Source: Bacillus sp. FJAT-25509 (GTDB lineage Bacteria > Bacillota > Bacilli > Bacillales > Bacillaceae_G). Taken from it: a stretch of DNA of 64,000 nt. Under the pieces are notes generated by a model. The model saw only the letters and a list, made by a program, of their open reading frames with translations, had not been told where the DNA came from and did not search any database. This document shows positions 34,812 to 43,412 of the stretch, piece by piece. How positions within the stretch are numbered: position 1 is the first letter of the stretch; each line of letters starts with the position of its first letter. Position numbers and translations under genes: made by a program. The stretch spans positions 62,001 to 126,000 of the forward strand of contig NZ_LJIZ01000003.1 of assembly GCF_001420605.1 (NCBI RefSeq), written 5' to 3'.

Positions 34812-36029
34812 TCAGTTAATCACTAAGTTTTGAGATTTATTCTTAACTTTTTCTTTATTGTGCAAGAAAGATTCCATTGCTTGATCCACATAAACCCATC
34901 CCTTTAAACTTAAATGAAGCGAATCTCTGAAAAAATATTTATCATATTCATGGTTTGATAAGTCTTCAACTTCGAATCCAGCATCACGAATTTCTTTAGA
35001 TACTTTTTTATAATACAAAGTACGCTCTTCTTTTTTAAAACCAATGTAATCATAAAAGTACCCATTTACTGGAACAGATATGAAAAGTGGTTTTGCGCCA
35101 GCACTTTTTAATAAATCTAATTCCAGTTGTAGGTCCTTATATTCTGGTGATTCTTTATAGGAAAGTGTAGACTTAGAGTTTTTTAATTGATTAATTTTAT
35201 TAGCAAAATGCAATGTATAAATACTGTTTCTAATATAAAATGGATTATTAGTTGCTGTTTTCTTTCCTTCTTTCTCTGCAATTGCTATCAGTTCTTTATA
35301 TGATTTATTTTTTGAAGTTGAGTAATAATTACTTTCAAAATTACTGATAAAATTAAATTTTGATGTAAGAACATCTTGTTTATTAATAATTGATAAATAA
35401 GGATTGACTAAATTCTGAGTAATTAATTTATTAGATAGTTTTTCTGGTTTCATTCCAAGTGCCTGCCTCATCAAAGTCGCAAGCATTTTATCATTTCTTA
35501 CTATTGAATAATCAAGTAATCGATTAATTGCTCTTTCTTTTATATCCATAGGGATATTATTATTTTTTGCAAATTCAATTGCTTGTAACTTTGAAAAATT
35601 TGGGTCAAAACGTTGTTCATCTAATCCTCTTTTATTAAACCATTGAGGTGAAATTATAAAAATTATTTGTTTCCCTTTTAAACTTGAATAGTTAGCAGAT
35701 AAACTAAGGAAATGTATTAATGATTGAGTTCCACCTCTTCCAATTAGGAAAGGTGTATATTTTGGATCATATACCTTAAAATAATTTGAAGGATGAAACT
35801 CATCAAATCTTGAAAGTTCAGACGAACCATAGATTGGTATAATGGTAGGATCTTTCATAACTTGTCTTTGTACTGTAATACCTTGGAAGATAGCAGGACT
35901 AAGTGAGCTAGATTGATGCCTAGCTGTTCGATTTGTAACTAGTGGAGTTAACCATTGATTTGGAATGGTAATTATTAATATAGCAACTATAACAGCCAAA
36001 AACATTGGACCGAAAGTAGTTTTTTTCAT
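34812..36029 (-). CDS. dltD: D-alanyl transfer protein DltD
   Basis: 405 residues (392 in B. subtilis). One N-terminal membrane anchor (about 7-28) precedes an extracellular SGNH-like hydrolase domain. The catalytic serine lies in IYGSSELSRF (69-70) and the Asp-His pair in FRDSLHLS near the end. It acts outside the membrane in moving D-alanine from DltB onto lipoteichoic acid. It follows dltB by 34 bp, with GAGGGAT before the ATG. dltC, usually between B and D, is absent from this strand. Confidence 0.92.
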   Translation of the reverse strand: MKKTTFGPMFLAVIVAILIITIPNQWLTPLVTNRTARHQSSSLSPAIFQGITVQRQVMKDPTIIPIYGSSELSRFDEFHPSNYFKVYDPKYTPFLIGRGGTQSLIHFLSLSANYSSLKGKQIIFIISPQWFNKRGLDEQRFDPNFSKLQAIEFAKNNNIPMDIKERAINRLLDYSIVRNDKMLATLMRQALGMKPEKLSNKLITQNLVNPYLSIINKQDVLTSKFNFISNFESNYYSTSKNKSYKELIAIAEKEGKKTATNNPFYIRNSIYTLHFANKINQLKNSKSTLSYKESPEYKDLQLELDLLKSAGAKPLFISVPVNGYFYDYIGFKKEERTLYYKKVSKEIRDAGFEVEDLSNHEYDKYFFRDSLHLSLKGWVYVDQAMESFLHNKEKVKNKSQNLVIN

Positions 36030-36063
36030 ATCTAATCCCTCATTTGATGTCTAATTATTTGTT

Positions 36064-37212
36064 TTAGAATAATGTTCCTGAAAAAATTAAAAAACCAAAA
36101 CAAATAAAGTGAAATGTTATAATGATTGAAAGTATATCAGTGAATTTTGTTCGCGGAATTAATTTCTTTTCTTTGTTTTTCCTTTCAAATAGATCGTAGC
36201 AAATAATTAAAAGAGCATGGTAAATACCATAAACAATGAAATGCAACGCTAGTCCATGCCAAAGACCCATTAAAAAAAATAAGGTAAAGTAAGAAATATA
36301 CGAGATAACATATCGGTTTTTTATTATTTTCTTTTTTTGTAAGTAAAAAACTAGCCTCATATAAACATAATCTCTAAACCAAAACGACAACGTCATATGC
36401 CAACGATTCCAAAAATCTTTAATATTTCTACTTAAAAATGGTTTATTAAAGTTCTGTGGTGTTTGAACACCTAATAAATAGCTAACTCCGACTGCAAAAG
36501 CACTATAACCTGCAAAATCAAAGAACAAATAAAAGCTGTATGCATACATGTATACCAGTTTTAAGACAAATAGGTCTTCATGTAAATAGACATTTGAAAT
36601 AATATACAAATTGATAGCATGGGCAATAATATACTTATAAAGAAACCCTCGAAAAATTAAGTTTATACCATTAAATAAAAGAACTTTATATTCCCCAGGT
36701 TCAAAGCTATTCTTGAAATCCTTCTCAAACCTTCGAAATCGATCAATCGGACCAGACGTAAAAGTTGGGAAGAATAAAAAGAACTGTAGAAACTCAAATA
36801 CTGTTAACGATTTGATTAATCCATCCCTTATTTCGATTAGTAATTGGATTGATTTGAAAGTTACATAGGAAATACCCAAAAATCCAATTATTGAATTTGG
36901 AATAAAAAGTGGCTGAACCTTAGTTAAAATTAACGGAAATATCGTTAATACTATTAAAAAATAAAAAACTCGAGGATTATTGTATTTCTCACGATATTTT
37001 CTATAGTTAATGACCAATACTGTTTGGAAAATAGTAAAACATATAAAAAATAACAACTGTTTTATATCGTCTTTAAAAATAAGTAAAATAAGTGTCCAGC
37101 CAACAAGCGTATTGTAAAATGTTATCTTTTTTCCTCTTAACCCATATATAACAATTGGTAAGAATAATAACATCAATAATAAAAAATATAGTAAATTTGC
37201 GTATGGTGTCAT
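36064..37212 (-). CDS. dltB: D-alanyl membrane transferase DltB (MBOAT)
   Basis: 382 residues with about ten membrane segments. MBOAT landmarks are FWNRWHMTLSFWFRDYVYM, and FLMGLWHGLALHFIVYG with the conserved histidine. It passes D-alanine from DltC across the membrane. AGAGGTA precedes the ATG. It lies 32 bp after dltX with no dltA between, so the order here is dltX-dltB-dltD. Confidence 0.93.
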   Translation of the reverse strand: MTPYANLLYFLLLMLLFLPIVIYGLRGKKITFYNTLVGWTLILLIFKDDIKQLLFFICFTIFQTVLVINYRKYREKYNNPRVFYFLIVLTIFPLILTKVQPLFIPNSIIGFLGISYVTFKSIQLLIEIRDGLIKSLTVFEFLQFFLFFPTFTSGPIDRFRRFEKDFKNSFEPGEYKVLLFNGINLIFRGFLYKYIIAHAINLYIISNVYLHEDLFVLKLVYMYAYSFYLFFDFAGYSAFAVGVSYLLGVQTPQNFNKPFLSRNIKDFWNRWHMTLSFWFRDYVYMRLVFYLQKKKIIKNRYVISYISYFTLFFLMGLWHGLALHFIVYGIYHALLIICYDLFERKNKEKKLIPRTKFTDILSIIITFHFICFGFLIFSGTLF

Positions 37213-37244
37213 TTGAATACCTCTATAAATATTAGTTAATAAGA

Positions 37245-37400
37245 TTAAAATTCATTATAAATAAATGTTGATGAGCCAGAGGAATTACAAATGTAAAAAT
37301 ATATTAGCAATATGATGATCATTAAATAATAACTAGTTTTTAAAAACCATTGAAAAATCATTGCATTTTTATAAACTAGATTTGTTTTCTTTTCTTTCAT
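37245..37400 (-). CDS. dltX: DltX, small membrane protein of teichoic acid D-alanylation
   Basis: 51 residues from ATG 37398-37400, with AGGGAG 8 nt upstream. One membrane segment (about 23-37) is followed by the C-terminal signature TFIYNEF, which DltX uses to contact DltB/DltD and carry the D-alanyl group. It heads the dltX-dltB-dltD transcript; AT-rich DNA up to 37670 should contain the promoter, but I cannot fix the boxes confidently. Confidence 0.88.
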   Translation of the reverse strand: MKEKKTNLVYKNAMIFQWFLKTSYYLMIIILLIYFYICNSSGSSTFIYNEF

Positions 37401-37682
37401 AGTTAATTCTCCCTTTAATTTCTAAGTTTAAAATTGAATGTTTAAATTGTTTATAAGTACTGAAATGTATAGCATTGCTATATAATAGCACAGTAAAAAA
37501 GCAAAAAAGATTATATTTTTTTAATCAATTTCACTATAATTTAATGATTGGCTATAAAATTCATTATTGTTTTTTTTTAGGCATTTTTTTATATGTATAA
37601 GTGTTTAATAATTAAATTATTCTAATGAAATTTATAGTGAATATTCATAATAGAATCTGCGAAATTTAATTTATGAAATAGA

Positions 37683-37714
37683 AAAAAGAGAGAGTAACGG
37701 GACTCTCTCTTTTT
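37683..37714 (-). terminator. terminator of the PAP2 gene
   Basis: AAAAGAGAGAGT with ACTCTCTCTTTT and a 6-nt loop. It separates the PAP2 gene from dltX. Confidence 0.85.
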
Positions 37715-37794
37715 CGTTTGGATAATGAAAGGATTCCATCATCAATCCGAACAAATTTAAAATTCTTTTTTTTACAAAATAAGTAATAAAACCT

Positions 37795-38451
37795 TCAAGC
37801 GCATTGTTTTCGTTCATACTGCTTTTCTTTATAACGCTGATAATACCAGATAGCAGTACTAATCCAAAATCCTCCAATAAAGTAACCAGCAATTACATCG
37901 CTTGGAAAATGAACACCTAAATAAATTCTGCTTATGCCAATTAAAAGAACCATTATTAAACTTATCATTATTAATAGAGAACGCCCAAATTTTGTCCGAA
38001 TATTTCTCCACAATATAAATGCTAAGATTCCATAAACTGTCATAGCGTTAGTTGCATGCCCACTCGGAAAACTATATCCACTTATTTCAATTAAACGGTG
38101 TAAATCAGGTCTCGCCCTATGAAAGAAGAGTTTTAATAAAAAACAAAGAATATTTGAGCCAATAAGAGCAGCAATAAATAATATTAATTCAGAACGGTGA
38201 TCTAAAACTTTATAAAGAAAATATAGAATACTAATAGAAAGTACAATAATAAATACGCTTGAACCTAAAAAAGTTATCAATTTCATAAAAGATGTCATGA
38301 AGGGTGATTCAAGTCCTTGTATAAAGTTAATAACCGTGCTATCAAAATGATATATACTATGATTGCTCACTAGTAATGCCATGAGTCCGAAACCAAAAAG
38401 AGACAAAAGACTAATTAAAAAAGCAATCCACAAAAAATACTTTAAATTCAT
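37795..38451 (-). CDS. PAP2-family lipid phosphatase
   Basis: 218 residues with about six membrane segments. All three PAP2 motifs are intact: KLFFHRARP (about 109-117), FPSGHA (about 130-135) and SRIYLGVHFPSD (about 175-186). Family members in Bacillus dephosphorylate undecaprenyl pyrophosphate or phosphatidylglycerol phosphate. GAGGTA precedes the ATG. Its neighbours (DedA-PAP2 fusion, dlt) suggest an envelope-lipid role. Confidence 0.9.
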   Translation of the reverse strand: MNLKYFLWIAFLISLLSLFGFGLMALLVSNHSIYHFDSTVINFIQGLESPFMTSFMKLITFLGSSVFIIVLSISILYFLYKVLDHRSELILFIAALIGSNILCFLLKLFFHRARPDLHRLIEISGYSFPSGHATNAMTVYGILAFILWRNIRTKFGRSLLIMISLIMVLLIGISRIYLGVHFPSDVIAGYFIGGFWISTAIWYYQRYKEKQYERKQCA

Positions 38452-38595
38452 TTAAAAATACCTCAAATTTACAAAGTTGTTTTTGGACCTTGCTAACTAA
38501 CATTTAAATCATATTCTTTAAGAGTTAAGATACTACCTTTTCCATTCCGTTTCACTTATATGTCATAATTTTACTTTTTCATTGATTTTAAATAG

Positions 38596-39912
38596 CTACA
38601 TGGTAGGTTTGTTTGGAAATGTCTTATATTGTTGTATGAGACGAAGTATTTCAAGTAGTAATAAGTTTAAAAATAACCATGCTGCTCCATATGTGTATCC
38701 TGCTATAATGTCACTTGGAATTTGAATTGAGAAATATATATTTGCTACTCCAATTAATAATAAAAGAAATAAAACTAGAATTGGAGTGATCAATTTGATT
38801 CGAGTAAAGAGATCGTTTTTTAAATGGCGTATCAATACAAAAACAAAATAACCATAGACGACAATTGACATAAAAGATTGTTCATTTGGAAACTCAAAAT
38901 GTAATAAAGAGCCTGCATTAGGTTTTAAATAATGAAATACATCCGTAATTATTTCTTTGAATATCACACCACCAACAATCGATGTTATAAAAAATAAGAA
39001 TTCCAAAATTAAATTTCTCTTATTAACAAATAGTAAAATTAAAGAAACCATTGAAATAATAAGCAAAATTAAAGGTATTTGAAGAACAAGTAATCTCTTC
39101 ATTATGAAACTCCAGTTGTCTCCAAAGAGTTCGTTTATGATATATATACTAACTTCATTTAACTCTTTAAACTCATTGTGTAAATATTGTTCACTCAATC
39201 CTAAAGTAAAAATAAGCATACTTAAAAACAAAACAGCAAGGCAAATAATAAAAATTTTAATTCTATTTAATGATAAAAAAAAACGAGTTGAAAATGAAGT
39301 TATATTATTATTTAAAAAGTATTTTAAAGATGTTTTGTATCTCCTTAACAAGAATAAAATTACAATAAAACTTAAAAGACCAACTATTCCTATTCCAAGG
39401 TATTTACTTGCAGAATGATGAAATTTCTGCCACTGAGGACCAAGAACCTTACCAAGAGTGACAAAGGTAATAGACCAAAGAAACGCACCAATATATGCAT
39501 TTCGTGCAAATATTTTATAAGGTAAGCAGGAAATCCCACTAAAATACCCAGTAAAATGGCGAATTCCAGGTATAAAAAAAGCAAATACCAAGAGTTTATT
39601 ACCATACTGATCAAACCATTTTGCCGTTTTATTATATCGATCGGGACCAAAGTGTATATATTTTCCGTACTTTAGAATAAGATTATAACCGAATCGATTA
39701 CCAATTAAATAAGATACAGTAATTCCAATAATAGCCCCTAATGTTGCCAAGAAAATAGTAATTATATAACTCATTTTACCTTGGTATATTAGATACCCCG
39801 AATAACTCATAGTGATTTCTCCTGAAATAGGTAAAGCAATAAGTTCAAGGAGATTCACTGAAAATAACAAAAGATAACGATGGTGTTTTATTAATGTAAG
39901 GAGTATGGACAA
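38596..39912 (-). CDS. DedA domain fused to a catalytically degenerate PAP2 domain
   Basis: 438 residues. Residues 1-205 are a DedA domain, with LPISGEITMSYSG near the start and FFIPGIRHFTGYFSGI at about 113-128. Residues about 215-430 have PAP2 topology, but each motif is altered: KEIITDVFHYLKP in place of K-x6-R-P, FPNEQS in place of FPSGH, and ANIYFSIQIPSD in place of SR-x5-H-PSD. DedA proteins of Bacillus are linked to undecaprenyl-phosphate translocation. The start is TTG 39912 with AAAGGA 9 nt upstream. It is encoded upstream of an intact PAP2 gene. Confidence 0.85.
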   Translation of the reverse strand: MSILLTLIKHHRYLLLFSVNLLELIALPISGEITMSYSGYLIYQGKMSYIITIFLATLGAIIGITVSYLIGNRFGYNLILKYGKYIHFGPDRYNKTAKWFDQYGNKLLVFAFFIPGIRHFTGYFSGISCLPYKIFARNAYIGAFLWSITFVTLGKVLGPQWQKFHHSASKYLGIGIVGLLSFIVILFLLRRYKTSLKYFLNNNITSFSTRFFLSLNRIKIFIICLAVLFLSMLIFTLGLSEQYLHNEFKELNEVSIYIINELFGDNWSFIMKRLLVLQIPLILLIISMVSLILLFVNKRNLILEFLFFITSIVGGVIFKEIITDVFHYLKPNAGSLLHFEFPNEQSFMSIVVYGYFVFVLIRHLKNDLFTRIKLITPILVLFLLLLIGVANIYFSIQIPSDIIAGYTYGAAWLFLNLLLLEILRLIQQYKTFPNKPTM

Positions 39913-40379
39913 AGTATTTTTCCTTTCTAATTACTTTAGTATTTATTTAAATTCGTTGCTATATAGAAGTTCTTGATTATTAGAAACTATACAAATATTA
40001 GAAATGAAAACTATAATAAAAATCAATTCAGTGATAAAAAATCTATTTTGACCTTATATTGTAAGAAAAATAATACCAAATCGAATTAAATTTAACATTT
40101 GTTTCGTTTTGATATTGGCTGATACAATTATTTTGTATTATTCCCTGATAGAAGGAATCTAATTTAGAGTAAGACATTTAGTACAAAAAACATTCTGAAA
40201 TTAAAATATAAATGTTATTTATGTACCAATTCTTTTATTTTCATAGGTTTTATGGATAATACTTTGGATTATTGATTTATATGGGGATAAATATTTATTA
40301 AGTTGGAAATGAAGGGGCGAATGATTACAAATCATTTTCAATTGTTTTAATCAAGTGTATATGGTAAATTAAGGTCATC
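39913..40379. other. gene-free stretch upstream of the ROK gene
   Basis: About 470 AT-rich bases without a recognisable gene. It should hold divergent promoters for the DedA fusion (minus) and the ROK regulator (plus). A dyad operator for the latter starts at 40380. I see no other structure I would defend. Confidence 0.35.
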
Positions 40380-40405
40380 AACTTATTAAAGCTGTTTAAT
40401 AAGTT
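40380..40405. promoter_or_regulatory. operator 1 of the ROK regulator
   Basis: An 11-bp perfect dyad: AACTTATTAAA, 4 nt, TTTAATAAGTT, 20 bp before the ROK start codon. The same dyad occurs before the MFS gene at 41939-41962. Confidence 0.75.
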
Positions 40406-40424
40406 TTTTAAGGCGGTGAATTTA

Positions 40425-41447
40425 GTGAATGAATTTTTAGCAACTCCAAGCAATATGAAGAAAATGGTTCTTCGTGGTATTCGTACAACGCTCTTAAAAT
40501 TAGGTAGTGCAACTAAAGTTGAATTAAGTCAAAGACTAGAAATTAGTTTTCCGACAATTAGTAAGTTTCTAACAGAAATGGAAAAAGAAGGAGAAGTTCT
40601 TTTAGTCGGATTAGATCATTCTAGTGGTGGTAGAAGGGCAAAAAGATACTCTTACAATCCTGAACATATGCTAGGTTTAGTAATATTTTTAGAGGGAACT
40701 GAAACGAACTATATCATTTTTAATTGTGTTGGTGAAGTAAAGGAACAAGGCAAAGCACCAAGTGCATTAATAGATAATAGTTTGCATTTTTTAACGATGA
40801 CCATTGAAAAGATCATAACTAAATATCCAAAAATCAGTTCAATGTCGATTGGAGTACCAGCGGCGGTTGATAATGGAAAAATCTTTTATATCCCAGGATA
40901 CGAACAGTTTCAAAACATTAATTTAAAAGAATATTATGAAGAACAGTTTTCGATTCCTGTCATAGTAGAGAACGATATGAATGCAGCTGTTTTAGGTTTT
41001 CACAATAATAGAGGAATAAAAGATAAACAATCCCTTGTTTATTTATATTCAGGTCAAAATGGTCCGGGTGCGGGAATTATGGTAAACGGTGATGTTGTAA
41101 GAGGAAGTACATTTTTCTCAGGTGAGGTTTCATTCGTACCTCAATATGATGAAAGAAATTTTGGGCAGGCATTAGAAAATAGAAGAGGACTTAAAAACCT
41201 AATAATAAGTGGGGACTATGAAATTGATGCAATCAGCAGATTAGTCGCCTCATTTATAGCGATCATTAATCCTCATATCATCATTTTTTGTAAAGATGAA
41301 GTTGAAAACGAAATATTAGATAAAATTAGAATTGGTAGCTCAAATTATATTCCGTCCGAACATCTTCCTTTGCTTACGACGAGTGATTGGAAACAAGATT
41401 ATTTATTTGGATTACAAAGTCTTTGTCTTAAACTTATGATTGATTGA
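40425..41447 (+). CDS. ROK-family transcriptional repressor
   Basis: 340 residues. The N-terminal winged HTH (about 18-75) reads KVELSQRLEISFPTISKFL and GRRAKRYSYNPE. The ROK kinase-like domain (about 85-335) has SIGVPAAVDNGKI and VENDMNAAVLG. The usual zinc/sugar motif (E-x-G-H and Cys cluster) is missing: the corresponding place reads FSGEVSFVPQ, and no Cys triad is present. GTG 40425 is 8 nt from AAGGCGG. An operator dyad lies upstream, indicating autoregulation; VOC and MFS genes follow. Confidence 0.82.
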   Translation: MNEFLATPSNMKKMVLRGIRTTLLKLGSATKVELSQRLEISFPTISKFLTEMEKEGEVLLVGLDHSSGGRRAKRYSYNPEHMLGLVIFLEGTETNYIIFNCVGEVKEQGKAPSALIDNSLHFLTMTIEKIITKYPKISSMSIGVPAAVDNGKIFYIPGYEQFQNINLKEYYEEQFSIPVIVENDMNAAVLGFHNNRGIKDKQSLVYLYSGQNGPGAGIMVNGDVVRGSTFFSGEVSFVPQYDERNFGQALENRRGLKNLIISGDYEIDAISRLVASFIAIINPHIIIFCKDEVENEILDKIRIGSSNYIPSEHLPLLTTSDWKQDYLFGLQSLCLKLMID

Positions 41448-41530
41448 ATATTTAAAAGGTAGTCATATAAGGTGGTGAGTCTCGTTTAAGACTAATATTT
41501 AAAAAAAATAATATTGGGGAGTTAAAATAA

Positions 41531-41911
41531 ATGAAAATTGAACATGTCGCTATATGGGTTAAGGATTTGGAAGGGATGAGAGAGTTTTATGAAACTTTTT
41601 TTAATTGTAAGTCTAACAATAAATATCAAAATAGCGAAAAGAAATTTGAATCTTATTTTCTTACCTTTGAATCTGGAGCACGATTAGAAATTATGCGTAA
41701 AGAGGGAATTGTTAAGACTAATCCCGGTGATCAAATTGGTTGGGCTCATATTGCAATCTCCTTAGGAAGTGAAGACGCTGTCAAACAGATGAGTACCAAA
41801 ATTAAAAATAGTGGTTATTCCCTCGTTAATGGTCCTCGTTTGACTGGTGATGGGTACTATGAGAGTGTTATAAAAGACCCTGAAGGAAACTTGATTGAGT
41901 TGACTGTATAA
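41531..41911 (+). CDS. VOC (glyoxalase/bleomycin-resistance fold) protein
   Basis: 126 residues, one paired beta-alpha-beta-beta-beta unit. Metal-ligand candidates are His5 (IEHVAIWV), Glu near 53 (RLEIMR), His73 (GWAHIAIS) and Glu near 122 (NLIELTV), the glyoxalase I pattern. Substrate unknown. It lies between the ROK repressor and the MFS transporter and is probably cotranscribed with the repressor gene. GGGGAG is 9 nt before the ATG. Confidence 0.8.
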   Translation: MKIEHVAIWVKDLEGMREFYETFFNCKSNNKYQNSEKKFESYFLTFESGARLEIMRKEGIVKTNPGDQIGWAHIAISLGSEDAVKQMSTKIKNSGYSLVNGPRLTGDGYYESVIKDPEGNLIELTV

Positions 41912-41938
41912 TTAATACTAATAGGTAAGTGATTCGAT

Positions 41939-41962
41939 ACTTATTAAACAGGTTTAATAAGT
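41939..41962. promoter_or_regulatory. operator 2 of the ROK regulator, before the MFS gene
   Basis: ACTTATTAAA, 4 nt, TTTAATAAGT: the same 10-bp arms as the dyad before the ROK gene, with a different spacer (CAGG against GCTG). It lies 64 bp upstream of the MFS start codon. Confidence 0.75.
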
Positions 41963-42025
41963 TTGTCTTACTATACTTTTTAAACACATTTAAAAAGTTT
42001 TGAAACTAAAAATAGGAGGTCAAGT

Positions 42026-43267
42026 ATGCACTATTCATTAACTAGCCGTCAAATTCAACTATGGCGGGTCGCCATTTATTTCATTTTTGCACTGACCGGA
42101 TTTGCATTCGCATCATGGGTATCTCGTACACCTGCAATTAGGGATGCACTAGGATCTACAACAGCAGAGATGGGTGTAATCATATTTGGGCTTTCCGTAG
42201 GATCAATAATCGGACTGATAAGTGCTAGTATGCTTATTGCTCAAAGGGGCGGACGTTTTGTGATGGTTTTTGGGCTATCTGTGGTTTCTATTGGACTTCT
42301 AATTGTTGGAATCAGTGGTTCATGGCTCACAAATAGCACTGTGGTATTTTTAGGGCTTGTCATTTTTGGTTTTGGGCAAGGAATATGTGATGTAGCGATG
42401 AATGTAGAGGGAACCGCAGTTGAGAGAGCAGCAAAAAAGTCACTCTTAACCGGTTTTCATGCAGCGTTCAGTTTGGGTACGCTTCTTGGAGCATTGGTTG
42501 GTTCGACAATGACTAAGTTGGGAATCTCTGTACCTATTCACTTGTCACTTACAGCCTTGGTTATCGTTGTGACTGTTTTGTCTTTTTACCGTTTCATACC
42601 TGCTGACACAGGTAAAGAAGTTGCTAGTGACGCTGTTAAAGTAAATAGAATGAGGGAATATATGGCTGTATGGAAAGAGCGACGCACAATCATGATTGGT
42701 ATCATTGTTCTTGGAATGGCTTTCGTTGAAGGATCAGCAAATGACTGGTTACCACTTATTATGGTTGATGGCTATCATGTTGCACCAGCTATGGGTTCCA
42801 TTGCATATGGGATATTTGTCGGTTCAATGACTATTGGACGTGCAATAGGAGATAAAATATTAGACCGTTTCGGTAGAGTGATTATTTTGCGTTCATCCGC
42901 ACTTTTGGCTTTTGTAGGACTGATTATTGTTATATTGAGCCAAAGTTTTGAGATAGCAACTATTGGTATTGTATTTTGGGGACTTGGAGCAGCATTTGGT
43001 TTTCCAGTCGGACTTTCCGCTGCAGGAGACGATCCAAACAGAGTAGCTGCAAGAGTAAGTGCAGTATCCACGGCCGGTTATCTAGCATTCCTAGTAGGAC
43101 CACCATTTTTAGGAATTATCGGTGAACATATAGGGTTACTTCGTGCTCTAATTTTCGTACTTATTGCTGTATCAATCTCTGGACTGCTTTCAAAAGCTGC
43201 GAAACCTATAGGAAAACAAAATAATTTGGAAATGGAATCGAACAGATCTAATTCCGTAAAACTGTAG
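42026..43267 (+). CDS. MFS transporter (YbjJ-like)
   Basis: 413 residues with twelve membrane segments. It resembles the YbjJ/FucP-type group, with FGFGQGICDVAMNVEG (about 113-128) in helix 4 and FVEGSANDWLPLIMVDGYH (about 234-252). Substrate unknown. It has an excellent ribosome site (AGGAGG) and a dyad matching the one upstream of the nearby ROK repressor, so it is probably that protein's main target. Its base composition looks somewhat richer in G+C than the regulator's. Confidence 0.82.
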   Translation: MHYSLTSRQIQLWRVAIYFIFALTGFAFASWVSRTPAIRDALGSTTAEMGVIIFGLSVGSIIGLISASMLIAQRGGRFVMVFGLSVVSIGLLIVGISGSWLTNSTVVFLGLVIFGFGQGICDVAMNVEGTAVERAAKKSLLTGFHAAFSLGTLLGALVGSTMTKLGISVPIHLSLTALVIVVTVLSFYRFIPADTGKEVASDAVKVNRMREYMAVWKERRTIMIGIIVLGMAFVEGSANDWLPLIMVDGYHVAPAMGSIAYGIFVGSMTIGRAIGDKILDRFGRVIILRSSALLAFVGLIIVILSQSFEIATIGIVFWGLGAAFGFPVGLSAAGDDPNRVAARVSAVSTAGYLAFLVGPPFLGIIGEHIGLLRALIFVLIAVSISGLLSKAAKPIGKQNNLEMESNRSNSVKL

Positions 43268-43314
43268 TTTGAAAATATTGATCCGGCAGTCTGAACATAA
43301 TTAATATAACAACG

Positions 43315-43349
43315 AATAGAGGATAATCATTTATCGATATCCTCTATTT
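43315..43349 (+). terminator. intrinsic terminator
   Basis: AATAGAGGATA with TATCCTCTATT and a 12-nt loop, downstream of the MFS gene. Confidence 0.7.
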
Positions 43350-43412
43350 CATTTATTGGATTAAGAAATATTTTTTTCAACTTAATCTCTAAGAACCCAA
43401 AATTTCACCCAA

